This document shows, piece by piece, positions 26,281-34,818 of a stretch of DNA of 64,000 nucleotides. Below the pieces are notes generated by a model, which was not told where the DNA came from, searched no databases, and was given only the letters and a program-made list of their open reading frames with translations. The stretch's first letter is position 1; the number at the start of each line of letters is the position of its first letter. The position numbers were made by a program, and so were the translations under genes. This stretch comes from Phycisphaerae bacterium (lineage in GTDB: Bacteria > Planctomycetota > Phycisphaerae > UBA1845): NCBI GenBank assembly GCA_029260075.1, contig JAJDDY010000058.1, positions 124,001 to 188,000 of the forward strand. Reading direction: 5' to 3'.

Positions 26281-27339
26281 ATGAAGCGGTTCTTGACTTG
26301 TTCCATCGTGGCGACTTTCGTTCTGGCCGCCTTCACACTGCGTGCGAAAGCCGAGTTGAACATCGGCTCTGACGCGCCGCCGCTACATGTTTCGGAATGG
26401 GTCAAGGGGGCGCCCGTAGACTTCGCCAAGGATGCATCGAAGCGGATTCACGTGCTGGAGTTTTGGGCGGTCTGGTGTCCACCGTGCAAAATGTCCGTGC
26501 CGTTGCTGACCGACATGCAGAAGAAGTTTGGCAAGGACGTCACGATTATCGGGATCACCGAACCCGATATGGGCCAAAACTCGCCCTCCTCCATTCGTCG
26601 CTTCGTCAAAGAAAAGGGCAGCGGGATGGGCTACACCGTAGCCATCGACAGCGGCCGAACGACGCAGTCATACATGGTCGCCGCCGGCGCCATGGGCATC
26701 CCCCACGCCTTCGTCATCGACAAGAAGGGGAAGATCGCTTGGCAGGGCAGCCCGCTTGATCCCGCGCTGGGCGACGTCCTCAGCGAACTCGTCGCCGGGA
26801 CGTACGACGTGGAGAGCGCCAAGGTTGCGGCCCAAGTGGATAGCCGCATCGAGCAAATCGGGATGTTGGCTCAGATGGGTCAGTGGCGCGGCGTCTGGGA
26901 CGGTCTTGTCGATGTGCTCAAGATCGACCCCGCCAACGCGTTTGCACTGTCCGCCCTACGCGATATCGCCGTCGAGGAACTTGACGACACCGCCGGATTT
27001 CGCGGCTGGGTCACGCTGCACCTTGAAGCCAACCGCAACAACGCCAAGGCCATGCAAATCCTGGCGGACACCCTCTGGTCGGCGCCGGACCTGCGGACTC
27101 GTTTCCCGGACCTGGCGCTTGATGCGGCCAAAGCCGCCTATGAGGCGCCAGGAAAACGAAACGCCAGTGCAGTGGCCACGTACGCGCGAGCGATGTACCA
27201 CCTTGGCGCGTTAGATCGGGCCATCGCGCTTCAGCAGGACGCCATCGCTCTGGTCGGCGATCAGGATCGCGAGGCGATTCGCACTACATTGGACTACTAC
27301 CGCACGTGCAAGAAACTGCTCCGTTCGCTTGAACAGTAG
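26281..27339 (+). CDS. TlpA/ResA-like thioredoxin with C-terminal helical repeats
   Basis: 352 residues with a signal peptide (MKRFLTCSIVATFVLAAFTL, then AKAELN). Residues about 27-180 are a thioredoxin fold of the TlpA/ResA branch: SDAPPL, then FWAVWCPPCKMSVPLL with the CPPC redox pair at about residues 64-67, and the cis-Pro loop MGIPHAFVIDKKG. Residues 190-350 are alpha-helical and alanine-rich, resembling TPR units. It should act in the periplasm as a disulfide reductase or in cytochrome c maturation. No ccm genes are next to it; it begins 87 bases after the aminotransferase and may share its transcript. Confidence 0.88.
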   Translation: MKRFLTCSIVATFVLAAFTLRAKAELNIGSDAPPLHVSEWVKGAPVDFAKDASKRIHVLEFWAVWCPPCKMSVPLLTDMQKKFGKDVTIIGITEPDMGQNSPSSIRRFVKEKGSGMGYTVAIDSGRTTQSYMVAAGAMGIPHAFVIDKKGKIAWQGSPLDPALGDVLSELVAGTYDVESAKVAAQVDSRIEQIGMLAQMGQWRGVWDGLVDVLKIDPANAFALSALRDIAVEELDDTAGFRGWVTLHLEANRNNAKAMQILADTLWSAPDLRTRFPDLALDAAKAAYEAPGKRNASAVATYARAMYHLGALDRAIALQQDAIALVGDQDREAIRTTLDYYRTCKKLLRSLEQ

Positions 27340-27363
27340 TTGCCCCTGCGACGCTGTCTGATC

Positions 27364-27586
27364 TGATCTGCGACCGTGAGGGAGCGTTTTCGAGCTGCCT
27401 ATTGAACAAGTGTGGCACCGACTTCCAGCCGGTGATCCGTTAGCGATTGCCGCCTGTCGACGAGAGCAAGTCCCGTTTTCACGTGCGGGATCGCGGTGAC
27501 GCGCTTGAATGCCTGCATTGTTCAACACCGTGCTATCTGTCATGACCGGATTTCAGACGTCCGCTTTGTTTACATGTGCGGCTCGG
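27364..27586. repeat. Family A REP split by a family G element
   Basis: The left arm (TCTGCGACCGTGAGGGAGCG) and a right arm (CAGACGTCCGCTTTG ... GCGGCTCGG at 27550-27586) match other REPs, including the spacer CATGACCGGATTTCAGACG, but about 140 bases of foreign sequence separate them. Confidence 0.75.
27402..27525. mobile_element. Family G MITE-like element, copy 1
   Basis: About 124 bases bounded by TTGAACAA (27402-27409) and TTGTTCAA (27518-27525), containing a family B palindrome at 27410-27438. A related copy is at 34609-34735. It has no coding capacity and lies inside a REP. Confidence 0.6.
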
Positions 27587-27712
27587 TACACCCGTCAGTC
27601 GAGGTGTGACGGAGCGACGGAACGGATTCTCGCTTCAGCTTCGCGGGTTTAGGCACAAGCTGGCGATTTTTCAGGGAATTGTCCAAAGGCATCCACGGTG
27701 CTCCCACCACCC

Positions 27713-28351
27713 ATGAAACCATTCGACACCTTCACAGAACTGGTCACCGCTGATCGTACCGGTAGGGATAACTACCGAACGCTCCTGTCGTGCGTCGTAC
27801 CCCGTCCGATCGCGTTTGTATCGACGATTTCCTCAGACGGCATCGCTAATCTTGCGCCGTTCTCCTTCTTCAACGCGGTGGGGTCGACGCCTCCGGCGGT
27901 CATGTTCTGTCCCGCGATGCGCCGTGACGGCACGCCGAAGGACACGCTGACCAACGTTCGCGATTTGGGCGAATTTGTTGTGAACGTCGTACCCTATTCC
28001 ATTCGCGAGTCCATGAACCAAGCCGCTTTCGACTACGCCCCCGACGAGGACGAATTCGCCTTCGCCGGTTTTACTCCGCTGCCATGTCGTTTCGTTCGCC
28101 CGAGTAGAGTGGCGGAATCGCCCGTGCAGATGGAGTGCAAACTGATCCAGATCGTTCACGTTGGCGATGACCCCCGTGGCGCAGACATTTGCATCGGCGA
28201 AATTCTCTGCTTTCACGTGGCAAACGGTTGCCTGGCCGACGATGGTTCCGTGGACGTCGATAGGATCGATCTCATTGGCCGCCTCGGGGCACAAGATTAC
28301 ACGACGACGCGCGATCGATTCAGCCAGCCGCGACCAAAGCGGGGCGATTGA
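27713..28351 (+). CDS. Flavin reductase-like FMN-binding protein
   Basis: 212 residues from ATG 27713 (GTG at 27698 is in frame but less likely). The sequence fits the flavin reductase like / FMN-binding split-barrel family: YRTLLSCVVPRPIAFVSTIS near the N-terminus, NLAPFSFFNAVGSTPPAVMF forming the flavin pocket, KDTLTNVRDLGEFVVNVV, and IGEILCFHV. Members bind FMN and many are conserved without a known substrate. Nothing nearby indicates a partner oxygenase. Cytosolic. Confidence 0.85.
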   Translation: MKPFDTFTELVTADRTGRDNYRTLLSCVVPRPIAFVSTISSDGIANLAPFSFFNAVGSTPPAVMFCPAMRRDGTPKDTLTNVRDLGEFVVNVVPYSIRESMNQAAFDYAPDEDEFAFAGFTPLPCRFVRPSRVAESPVQMECKLIQIVHVGDDPRGADICIGEILCFHVANGCLADDGSVDVDRIDLIGRLGAQDYTTTRDRFSQPRPKRGD

Positions 28352-28383
28352 CCCAAGCTGTCATGGCCCGAAAGCATGGCCGT

Positions 28384-28412
28384 TTGTCAAGCGTTTTTGC
28401 ACGCTCTATACT
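28384..28412 (+). promoter_or_regulatory. Sigma-70-like promoter
   Basis: TTGTCA (28384-28389), 17 bases, TATACT (28407-28412). Points toward the zinc-ribbon and mutY genes with a leader of about 340 bases. Confidence 0.6.
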
Positions 28413-28454
28413 ATAGCGCGTGTTGTCGGCGACCTTGCGTAGTATGGAGTTCTT

Positions 28455-28538
28455 GTCTGGGTGGCCCATCTCTTCAGAGGTGGGGTACTCGGATCCGTCT
28501 GGGTGGCCCATCCTTTTAAGGGTGGGGGACTCGAATCC
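28455..28538. repeat. Two tandem family E palindromes
   Basis: TGGGTGGCCCATCTCTTCAG and TGGGTGGCCCATCCTTTTAA, each followed by a GGGG(T/G)(A/G)CTCG segment; related copies at 3812-3854, 39993-40032 and 45219-45256. Confidence 0.75.
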
Positions 28539-28759
28539 AGTGTCGATCCGTGTCCGCCTCGGCTACCGACATAGATCGCGCAACGCTTCAATAGATCACC
28601 GACCGAGCACGTTCGACCTGTCGTTTCCGGCGGGCGGCTTGGTGGGGCACTGGGCTTCTTGGTCGATGTAAGGACGGGCCGTAGAGTTTCGTGCTGTTGA
28701 TATGATGTGTCGCAATAAGCGACCGCAGGTTTCCGAATCTGGGTAAACGCGATTCCAAG

Positions 28760-28954
28760 ATGATGTTCGATTTGTTTGTCGCTCGCGGTGCTGCAAGGCT
28801 TGAGGGCTTGGTCTGCATTGCTGCCGTCGTTGCCGTTGTCTTGCTTGCCACGTCCATTCGCCGGTGTTCGCGTCGCTGTAGCAAGTGCCGAGAAGTCAAC
28901 CGAAGTGTGGCGGTGTTCTGTTCGCAGTGCGGCACGCGCTTGCCCGGTCGATAG
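28760..28954 (+). CDS. Small membrane zinc-ribbon protein
   Basis: 64 residues. A hydrophobic helix (LVCIAAVVAVVLLATSI, about 17-33) precedes a CxxC...CxxC zinc ribbon (CSKCREVNRSVAVFCSQCG), a layout typical of single-pass membrane zinc ribbons. It ends two bases before the first possible start of mutY, so they are probably co-transcribed. The alternative, that the frame is only part of a longer mutY N-terminus, is unlikely because the frames differ. Function unknown. Confidence 0.6.
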   Translation: MMFDLFVARGAARLEGLVCIAAVVAVVLLATSIRRCSRRCSKCREVNRSVAVFCSQCGTRLPGR

Positions 28955-28961
28955 CGTGGTG

Positions 28962-30101
28962 ATGAATTCGCGGCGCCGCGTAGACCAAGAAGATTCCCTT
29001 CCATCAGCGCAGCGTATCGCCATCCGTCGCAAGCTGCTTCGTTGGTATGATCAACACCGACGCGACCTTCCCTGGCGTAACCGGCCGGGGGACGCCTACG
29101 CCCAATGGGTCGCCGAGGTCATGCTTCAGCAGACGCGCGTGGATACGGTTCTCCGCTACTTCGATCGCTTTCTGAAACGATTCCCCAACATCAATACACT
29201 TGCAAACGCCCGCTCCGAAACCGTGCTCAAACATTGGGAGGGGTTAGGTTACTACCGGCGCGTATTGAACTTGCATCGCGCTGCGCAAGTCGTTCGTGAC
29301 GCTGGGCATGGACTGCCCACGACATCCGAAGGATTCGCAAACCTACCGGGCGTGGGCAAGTATACGGCCGCCGCCATCGCATCGATCGCCTTGGGCGAAC
29401 GCATTGCGGCGGTTGATGGCAACGTCGCCCGAGTCGTAGCCCGTCTCTTTGCGATCGAGGAAGACGTGTTGGCGTCCGGTGGTCGACGCCGGGTCGAGGC
29501 GTTGGCCGACCAACTGATCTCAGCCCGTCGCCCCGGCGACTTCAACGAGGCATGGATGGATCTCGGCAGTCTGGTCTGTAAGCCTCGATCCCCGGAATGC
29601 CCCCGGTGCCCACTTCGCACGAACTGTGCTGCCTTGGAGTTGGGGCTGACTGGTTCGATTCCCAATAGGGATGCGCGGCGGCGTCTGCTACCCAAACAAT
29701 TGGATCTTGTAGCTGCCGTCTTGATGTGCGGTGACCGCATGTTTGTGGAACGACGTCCGCCCGGCGGACTTTGGGCTGGGCTCTGGGCGTTCCCCTGCAT
29801 CGATCATTCCGCCAGCGTCACGGCCAGCACGGCGTTGCGACGGCTCGTTAGGGCGTATGGTATGAAGGTGATCGGCAAGCCGCACCAAGCCGGCGTTCTG
29901 GAGCACCGGCTTACACATCGTGCGGTCACGTTTCATGTGGTGGTGGGCTCGGTTGCAGAGGCGAGCGTGCCAGAGTCCAACGGACTGGGGCGGTGGGTAA
30001 CACTGCGTGGGTTCGCGAGGCTGAGTGTGTCAACAGCCCATCGGCGTGTCCTTCGAACGGCTATGCGTACACTGGAAGTGCCACCACCTGGCACTTATTG
30101 A
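28962..30101 (+). CDS. mutY: A/G-specific adenine DNA glycosylase
   Basis: Removes adenine mispaired with 8-oxoguanine. 379 residues from ATG 28962 (GTG at 28956 or 28959 possible); the frame upstream to 28776 overlaps the zinc-ribbon gene and is not likely to be coding. Domains: the helical glycosylase core with WVAEVMLQQTRVDTV (catalytic Glu), helix-hairpin-helix LPGVGKYTAAAIASIALGE, the catalytic Asp in AVDGNVARV, and the 4Fe-4S ligands in the pattern C-x6-C-x2-C-x5-C (CKPRSPECPRCPLRTNC). The C-terminal third (about 230-379) is the NUDIX-like 8-oxoG sensor. Complete. Confidence 0.93.
   Translation: MNSRRRVDQEDSLPSAQRIAIRRKLLRWYDQHRRDLPWRNRPGDAYAQWVAEVMLQQTRVDTVLRYFDRFLKRFPNINTLANARSETVLKHWEGLGYYRRVLNLHRAAQVVRDAGHGLPTTSEGFANLPGVGKYTAAAIASIALGERIAAVDGNVARVVARLFAIEEDVLASGGRRRVEALADQLISARRPGDFNEAWMDLGSLVCKPRSPECPRCPLRTNCAALELGLTGSIPNRDARRRLLPKQLDLVAAVLMCGDRMFVERRPPGGLWAGLWAFPCIDHSASVTASTALRRLVRAYGMKVIGKPHQAGVLEHRLTHRAVTFHVVVGSVAEASVPESNGLGRWVTLRGFARLSVSTAHRRVLRTAMRTLEVPPPGTY
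30077..30097 (+). other. Hairpin overlapping the end of mutY
   Basis: AAGTGCCA and TGGCACTT pair perfectly over a 5-base loop inside the last codons of mutY. There is no T-run, so terminator function is doubtful. Confidence 0.3.
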
Positions 30102-30707
30102 ATCGCCGCATGAAGGGAGGTAGAACGGGCTAAGGCCGTACGCTACACGACGTTGTCGTCGTGTTATGGGCGGCGTCGGCGACCACCTCTTTGACGGAGC
30201 GTTGTATCTCGGAATTGTTCAGTGTTGCCGTTCGATACCCCCAACCTCGCTTGAGTTTGCCGACATTTGGCAATATGGCGATCCAATTCACCTAATCAGG
30301 TTAACCCGGATGGCGAATTATTTTCTTGTTCGTGACGGGCTCTAACCGTTACAATGGCAGCTTGTGCGTCGAGTTCAAGGTTCTTAGGTTCGGCGCTGTC
30401 GCTGCAGTTCGGGCCAGTCTGGATGGTGCGCCGCGCATCATGTGTTCTCTGTACATGGAGTTGCTGATTGCCTGGCGCCGCGTGTTGTAGGAGTTCAACG
30501 GAGCCATGGTGACGAGCTCTTCGCTAGTTGGCAGGTTTCTGCCGGTGAGAGAGTCAGGTTCATGTTTGTGCATTATTGACTTCGTGTTTCCGTGTGTATC
30601 GGGTGTCGCGTCTTCGTATTGTGGTTGGAGCGTTTTGGAATCGGTCCGAAGGAATCGTGATCGGTCAGAACAGGTCGAGAAATCAAGGGAAGAAGGAGAA
30701 AGGAATC
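30102..30707. other. 606-base gap before the large secreted protein
   Basis: No supported gene. The AT-richer stretch 30270-30360 contains a promoter-like pair. From that start the mRNA leader would be about 340 bases; I see no riboswitch or short open frame with a ribosome site in it. Confidence 0.5.
30326..30355 (+). promoter_or_regulatory. Candidate promoter for the large secreted protein
   Basis: TTGTTC (30326-30331), 18 bases, TACAAT (30350-30355). Confidence 0.4.
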
Positions 30708-32792
30708 ATGGTAAGGAATCTCAAGACTCATCAGTGGTTTGGAAGTGGTGCGATTGTTGCCGCAGCCTTTGTCGCAATGAATGCTTCGGCGTGGGGTCAG
30801 GAGGCGACGCCACTGCGTATGCAGGCGATCGCCGGTTTGACTACGGGCGTGCATGTGGCCCCCGCGCATGCGACCGTCCCACAAGGCGCAAGTGTTCGGT
30901 TTGTACAATCATTTCCTTCTTCGGGTCCGGTCGGCTCGGGGTTGGGTAGCGGCCTCGTTTGGGTCGGTGCCGAGGAAGTTTCGCGAACCGACAGCGAATC
31001 CGTTGCGGAGTGTTTCTTCAATGAGTCGGGAACGTATGACGTGGCCGCACGTATGGTCACCGGTTCTGGCCGGGTTGAGTGGCAAAACTCATGCCGCGTC
31101 TCTGTCGTCAGTACGCCGGTCGATCGGATTGGTGTCGAAAACGTCGACGGATATACAAGGGTTATTCACGTGACGCAGGGTACGCCGTTCAACGTCGCGT
31201 ATGACTACTTCAGTCGTGAAGATTCAATTGCCGGGCTCCAGACGGTTGAGCCTGCCAATACGCTGCGGCGGCTTGATGGTCGCCGGTCGCGTCGGGCGCA
31301 GTCCAAGTCGATTCGCGAAGGCGAGGTTTTCGTTACGTCTGTGGACCGCACGATCACGCTGAACGCAGCCGTCAATATGAGAATCTTCTCCGACGTAGTC
31401 GAGTGGCGCGTTGATGGTCGCCCGTTTGCTTTGGGTCAGTCGGCTGAGTTCCGCTTCGCCACACCCGGTCGGCATACGATTTCGGTGGGTCCGCCGCGAA
31501 ACGCGCGGGAGTTGACCCTGGACGTGTACAGCGTAGAGATCACCAGCCATATCAACGGGACGGATTTCATTCGCCAGGGCGTTCCGGTGACGTTTGAGGC
31601 CGTGACCAATCCGCCCGGGTTTGAAGAGTACATTACGTGGATCGCCACCACGAAGTTCGGGACGATGTCGACCGTCGCGGGAGCCGGCCGAACGTTCACG
31701 GTTCGCTTTGACGATACCGTCGGCGACGATCCTGACAATGGAAGATTTCAATGGCTCGGTGTAAGAGCGGACAACGTCGCGTTTGGTCAGGACCAGAAGG
31801 CGGGTGCTTGCATCCTTCCCGACGCCGGGTGCGAGGACGCGCTGGGGCTACGCATACTGCCGACCGCTTGCTTCGACCTAGGCGGCTCCTTCTTCGGTGC
31901 GCTGACAACCTGTGCCGCAGATTGTGAGCCTGCTGCTGCGTGCTGTTTGCCTGATGGGACATGCACCGAAACGGGCGAAGAGTGGTGTACAGGCCGTTCG
32001 GGAACTTGGCAGGGCGTACCCGTGGAATGTGCGACAAAGGACGTTGTTGTTATCGACCACGCGGCACAGGCCGCGGGGGGATGCGGGCATCGAGTCGAGA
32101 CCGTTTTGATCTGGGGACTGGGTGGTGGTCCAGCGGGTAGTTGCGATCCCGTGCTTGGCGATCGTGATTTTTGGAAGACGGCGTACGACGCGCAGGGTAC
32201 ATGTTTGACCTTCGGATCTGCCAGCGTTCCGGCGATTCCTTCAGGCTTCTTTGGGACTGGTTCTGATCCGTTTTCGGGTACCGTCTGTTTCCTCGGCGCT
32301 TCGTTGGAGATTCCGGGTGCTGGCATCGCCGATACGGTGATTCTCCGGACCGGGCCCGATCCGTTCGCCCCATGTGATCCGATTGGCGCGAACCAAACAG
32401 TTCCTATCGAAATCGTTGAGCTAAGTCTCAGGAGCATCGATCCGATTAGTGTGGGTTTCAACAGTGGTGCGACCACCGAGCAATGGGATGTCGCCATCGG
32501 TTTGTCGCCGGGCGGCCAGGCCGCTGGATCAGTCTTGACGGCCAGTAAGACGCATTGCAACGGGGGAACATTTGATACAACGCTGAACATTGACGGCGAA
32601 GCAGCGTTTACCCAGCTTGGTTCCCAAGGTGCTCCGCTTACGCTCGACCTTGGTACGCAGGTTCTACAATCAGCTGGCGGACCGTGGGTTCATCAGATTG
32701 GACCAGTCAATGCGCATCCGCCGGGTTGCTCTGGCATGGTTTACGGACTGAACGATCCTGTTCCCGGGGCCGATTGTCCGGTTTGTCCGTAG
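30708..32792 (+). CDS. Large secreted protein with a planctomycete cysteine module
   Basis: 694 residues from ATG 30708, behind AAGGAG at 30692-30697; the frame upstream to 30576 does not encode a signal peptide. Residues about 10-34 form a signal peptide ending ASAWGQ. The N-terminal half (35-370) has beta-sandwich, PKD/Ig-like character (SFPSSGPVG, FRFATPGRHTISVG). Around residues 400-440 is a cysteine-rich module AACCLPDGTCTETGEEWCTG, then GTWQGVPVEC, a pattern I know from many planctomycete secreted proteins. The C-terminal part is again beta-rich with isolated cysteines, closing GADCPVCP. A surface or matrix protein is likely. Ends at a strong terminator. Single gene. Confidence 0.7.
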   Translation: MVRNLKTHQWFGSGAIVAAAFVAMNASAWGQEATPLRMQAIAGLTTGVHVAPAHATVPQGASVRFVQSFPSSGPVGSGLGSGLVWVGAEEVSRTDSESVAECFFNESGTYDVAARMVTGSGRVEWQNSCRVSVVSTPVDRIGVENVDGYTRVIHVTQGTPFNVAYDYFSREDSIAGLQTVEPANTLRRLDGRRSRRAQSKSIREGEVFVTSVDRTITLNAAVNMRIFSDVVEWRVDGRPFALGQSAEFRFATPGRHTISVGPPRNARELTLDVYSVEITSHINGTDFIRQGVPVTFEAVTNPPGFEEYITWIATTKFGTMSTVAGAGRTFTVRFDDTVGDDPDNGRFQWLGVRADNVAFGQDQKAGACILPDAGCEDALGLRILPTACFDLGGSFFGALTTCAADCEPAAACCLPDGTCTETGEEWCTGRSGTWQGVPVECATKDVVVIDHAAQAAGGCGHRVETVLIWGLGGGPAGSCDPVLGDRDFWKTAYDAQGTCLTFGSASVPAIPSGFFGTGSDPFSGTVCFLGASLEIPGAGIADTVILRTGPDPFAPCDPIGANQTVPIEIVELSLRSIDPISVGFNSGATTEQWDVAIGLSPGGQAAGSVLTASKTHCNGGTFDTTLNIDGEAAFTQLGSQGAPLTLDLGTQVLQSAGGPWVHQIGPVNAHPPGCSGMVYGLNDPVPGADCPVCP

Positions 32793-32837
32793 GTCTGACA
32801 CGGGGCGATTGATCACTGCACCTATCGCGTAGAATTC

Positions 32838-32876
32838 ACTCCCCGCGTTGGCGTTGGCCGGCGCGGGGAGTTTTTT
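32838..32876 (+). terminator. Strong intrinsic terminator
   Basis: CTCCCCGCG (32839-32847) pairs with CGCGGGGAG (32862-32870), followed by TTTTTT (32871-32876). It closes the secreted-protein gene. Confidence 0.9.
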
Positions 32877-32997
32877 CATAATTGTCACACGGCAAGCCGG
32901 ATCGCCACGGGTTTTCCGAGTGTCCGTGCCTGCTCACGGGGCTCCGGCCCGCCACGTAGACCGAGAAGTCGAGAATTCGTCGGTGAGCAGAGTAGGC

Positions 32998-33025
32998 TTG
33001 TCATTTCCCCTGTCTTGGTTATACT
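32998..33025 (+). promoter_or_regulatory. Sigma-70-like promoter of rpmB
   Basis: TTGTCA (32998-33003), 16 bases, TATACT (33020-33025), about 80 bases before the L28 start. Confidence 0.6.
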
Positions 33026-33103
33026 CGCGGGGCTTGGCCGGTGACGGCGGGACTGTGCCCGACGCCGGGCTCACGGACGATTTGTCGAAGCTGAGGTTTA
33101 ATT

Positions 33104-33391
33104 ATGTCGCGAGTTTGCTTCTTTACTGGAAAACGGACCCGAGCGGGGCGATCGATCGCCCGGCGAGGAAAGGCCAAATACCTCGGCGGCGTGGGTCGAA
33201 AGACCACCGGCGTAACGAAACGCAAGTTCAAGCCGAACATCCAGAAGGTACGTGCAGTGGTTGATGGCAACGTCTGCCGAATTCGCGTATCGGCCAAGGC
33301 CATTCGACTCGGTCTTGTCGTAAAGCCACCCAAGCGAACGTGGCGACCGGATCAAACTGCTTCGGCAGATACAGCCACGTCCTCCAACTAG
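33104..33391 (+). CDS. rpmB: 50S ribosomal protein L28
   Basis: A component of the large ribosomal subunit. 95 residues; the core MSRVCFFTGKRTRAGRSIAR, then VTKRKFKPNIQKVR and IRVSAKAIR is the standard L28 sequence. The C-terminal 20 residues (RTWRPDQTASADTATSSN) extend beyond the usual 62-78 residue proteins. The GAGGTT at 33091-33096 is a weak ribosome site. Its cysteine-containing N-terminus (only one Cys) lacks the full zinc-binding CxxC pairs of the C+ form. It has its own promoter and no ribosomal neighbours. Confidence 0.93.
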   Translation: MSRVCFFTGKRTRAGRSIARRGKAKYLGGVGRKTTGVTKRKFKPNIQKVRAVVDGNVCRIRVSAKAIRLGLVVKPPKRTWRPDQTASADTATSSN

Positions 33392-33818
33392 GCCAGGCGG
33401 GCACGACGACTCCGTCCAGGCGGGGGCGGTCGTCTGAAGATTGGCGCCGGCAGCGCGCCATCGCCTTTTGTACATTCGACGTCCGACATTTGGTTCGGCA
33501 GCCATCGTCGGGTTGCGGAGCTTGCATCGCCCACTCGCTGACTTTCCACTTCATCACCGATCGCCCGAACGCTCTCGGCCTCCATCCTCCGATAAGACGG
33601 CATGGAGCGCAGCACATCGCATCGCCTTGGCGGCAACTTGACAACCACGACGGTTTCGTAAATGGTTGCGTGCGTGCGCGAATATTTATCAGAGGGTTTG
33701 CAATGAACCGAGCCGCGATCGCAAGGGAGCGGTTTTCACCCTTGAGGCGGGACCGCTTCTTCACGGGCGCGGCTCGCCAAGAGGCTTCCCACACACTTTC
33801 TACGACTGAGGGACGAGA
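33392..33818. other. Intergenic with a REP
   Basis: No gene supported; a REP lies at 33710-33776 just ahead of the first YbjQ gene. The stretch 33400-33700 shows no recognised repeat or RNA. Confidence 0.5.
33710..33776. repeat. Family A REP, paired inverted arms
   Basis: GAGCCGCGATCGCAAGGGAG left arm, inverted CTTCTTCACGGGCGCGGCTC right arm, short version of the spacer. Confidence 0.8.
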
Positions 33819-34142
33819 ATGATCGTCGTGAACACCGAGACCATCGTGGGCTATACGATTTGCGAAACCAAGGGCCTGGTTCAGGGCAACACCATTCGTG
33901 CCAAGCACGTCGGACGCGACTTGGCAGCGGGCCTCAAGAACCTCGTCGGCGGGGAGTTGGTCGGTTATACGGAACTGCTGATCGAAGCCCGCCGTCAGGC
34001 GACGGAGCGTATGTTGGCGCAGGCGGAACAGCTCGGGGCCAACGCCGTCGTTAACGTACGCTTCACGACCAGTGCGATCACGCAGGGTGCGGCTGAACTG
34101 TATGCCTATGGTACGGCCGTTGTTGTGGAACGCGAGGCCTAG
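33819..34142 (+). CDS. YbjQ/UPF0145 family protein
   Basis: 107 residues, almost exactly the length of the family. ETIVGYTICETKGLVQGNTIRAKHVGRDL, then LVGGELVGYTELL, AEQLGANAVVNVRFTTS and ELYAYGTAVVV are the conserved blocks of YbjQ, a small pentameric protein of unknown role with a heavy-metal-binding annotation in older databases. It is followed after three bases by a membrane-anchored paralogue, so the two form an operon. ATG 33819 chosen because the family starts at this point. Confidence 0.88.
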   Translation: MIVVNTETIVGYTICETKGLVQGNTIRAKHVGRDLAAGLKNLVGGELVGYTELLIEARRQATERMLAQAEQLGANAVVNVRFTTSAITQGAAELYAYGTAVVVEREA

Positions 34143-34145
34143 CGG

Positions 34146-34601
34146 ATGTCTTGGGTTCTGCTTATCCAACTCGGTCCGGTCGTCGCGCTGCTTGTCCTCG
34201 GTTTCAGCGTAGGATCGTTCGTCGAGCGGCGTCATCTTCGCCGACTTGCGATACGCGAGTTGGCGTTGGCCGACCTGCTGGTCACTGCGTCGAGAACGGT
34301 CGAGTCGGGGCGTTCCGAGGCGTTGGGCTTAGTCGTGGGCGAAGTCGTGATTGCGTCGGATTACTTCAAGTCGTTTGTGGCCAGGTTGCGAAGTATCGTC
34401 GGCGGCGAGCTAGGCACGTTCGAATCGCTCATGGAGCGTGCGCGGCGCGAAGCCTTGGTACGCATGCTCGAATCGGCGAAGGGGCTCGGTGCCGACTCCG
34501 TCATCAACGTTCGATTCGCCACGAGCAACATCGGCAGCATGGCCGCAAAGCGACCGTCGGCGATGGTGGAGATGTACGCCTACGGTACGGCGATTCGCTA
34601 A
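34146..34601 (+). CDS. Membrane-anchored YbjQ paralogue
   Basis: 151 residues. An N-terminal helix (LLIQLGPVVALLVLGFSVGSFV, about 5-26) precedes a divergent YbjQ domain: TASRTVESGRSEALGLVVGEVV, IVGGELGTFESLMERAR, AKGLGADSVINVRFATSN and MVEMYAYGTAI. The core TIV-GY motif is replaced (TASRTVESGR). It directly follows the soluble copy; tandem duplication followed by gain of an anchor is the simplest explanation. The two may form mixed oligomers at the membrane. Confidence 0.8.
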   Translation: MSWVLLIQLGPVVALLVLGFSVGSFVERRHLRRLAIRELALADLLVTASRTVESGRSEALGLVVGEVVIASDYFKSFVARLRSIVGGELGTFESLMERARREALVRMLESAKGLGADSVINVRFATSNIGSMAAKRPSAMVEMYAYGTAIR

Positions 34602-34608
34602 CCGCCTG

Positions 34609-34735
34609 TTGATAAAGTGTGGCACCGGCTTCCAGCCAGTGATCTATTAGCGGGTTCCGCCTCTTGACGGGGACAAGTTCCGTAGTCTCGGGCAGGTTCG
34701 CGGCGACGTGGTTGAATACCAGCCTTGTTCGACAA
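34609..34735. mobile_element. Family G MITE-like element, copy 2
   Basis: Aligned throughout with 27402-27525: both begin TTGA(A/T)(C/A)AA-GTGTGGCACCG, share GTGATC...TTAGCG and ...GACAAGT(T/C)CCGT... and end with TTGTTC. It contains the B palindrome at 34617-34645. It starts eight bases after the YbjQ paralogue stop. Confidence 0.6.
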
Positions 34736-34818
34736 ACTGCTAACCGAGTGCGTCATCATCGACGCGGCTTCGATCGTTGAAGCGGCGCGCGATGGCTCTC
34801 TGCAGGCCGATCGAATGA

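Larger units (their letters stand above)
28352..28759. other. Intergenic with promoter and family E palindromes
   Basis: A good promoter (28384-28412) is followed by two tandem family E copies at 28455-28538, so these palindromes would be transcribed as the leader of the zinc-ribbon/mutY pair. The remaining 220 bases show nothing recognisable. Confidence 0.6.
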
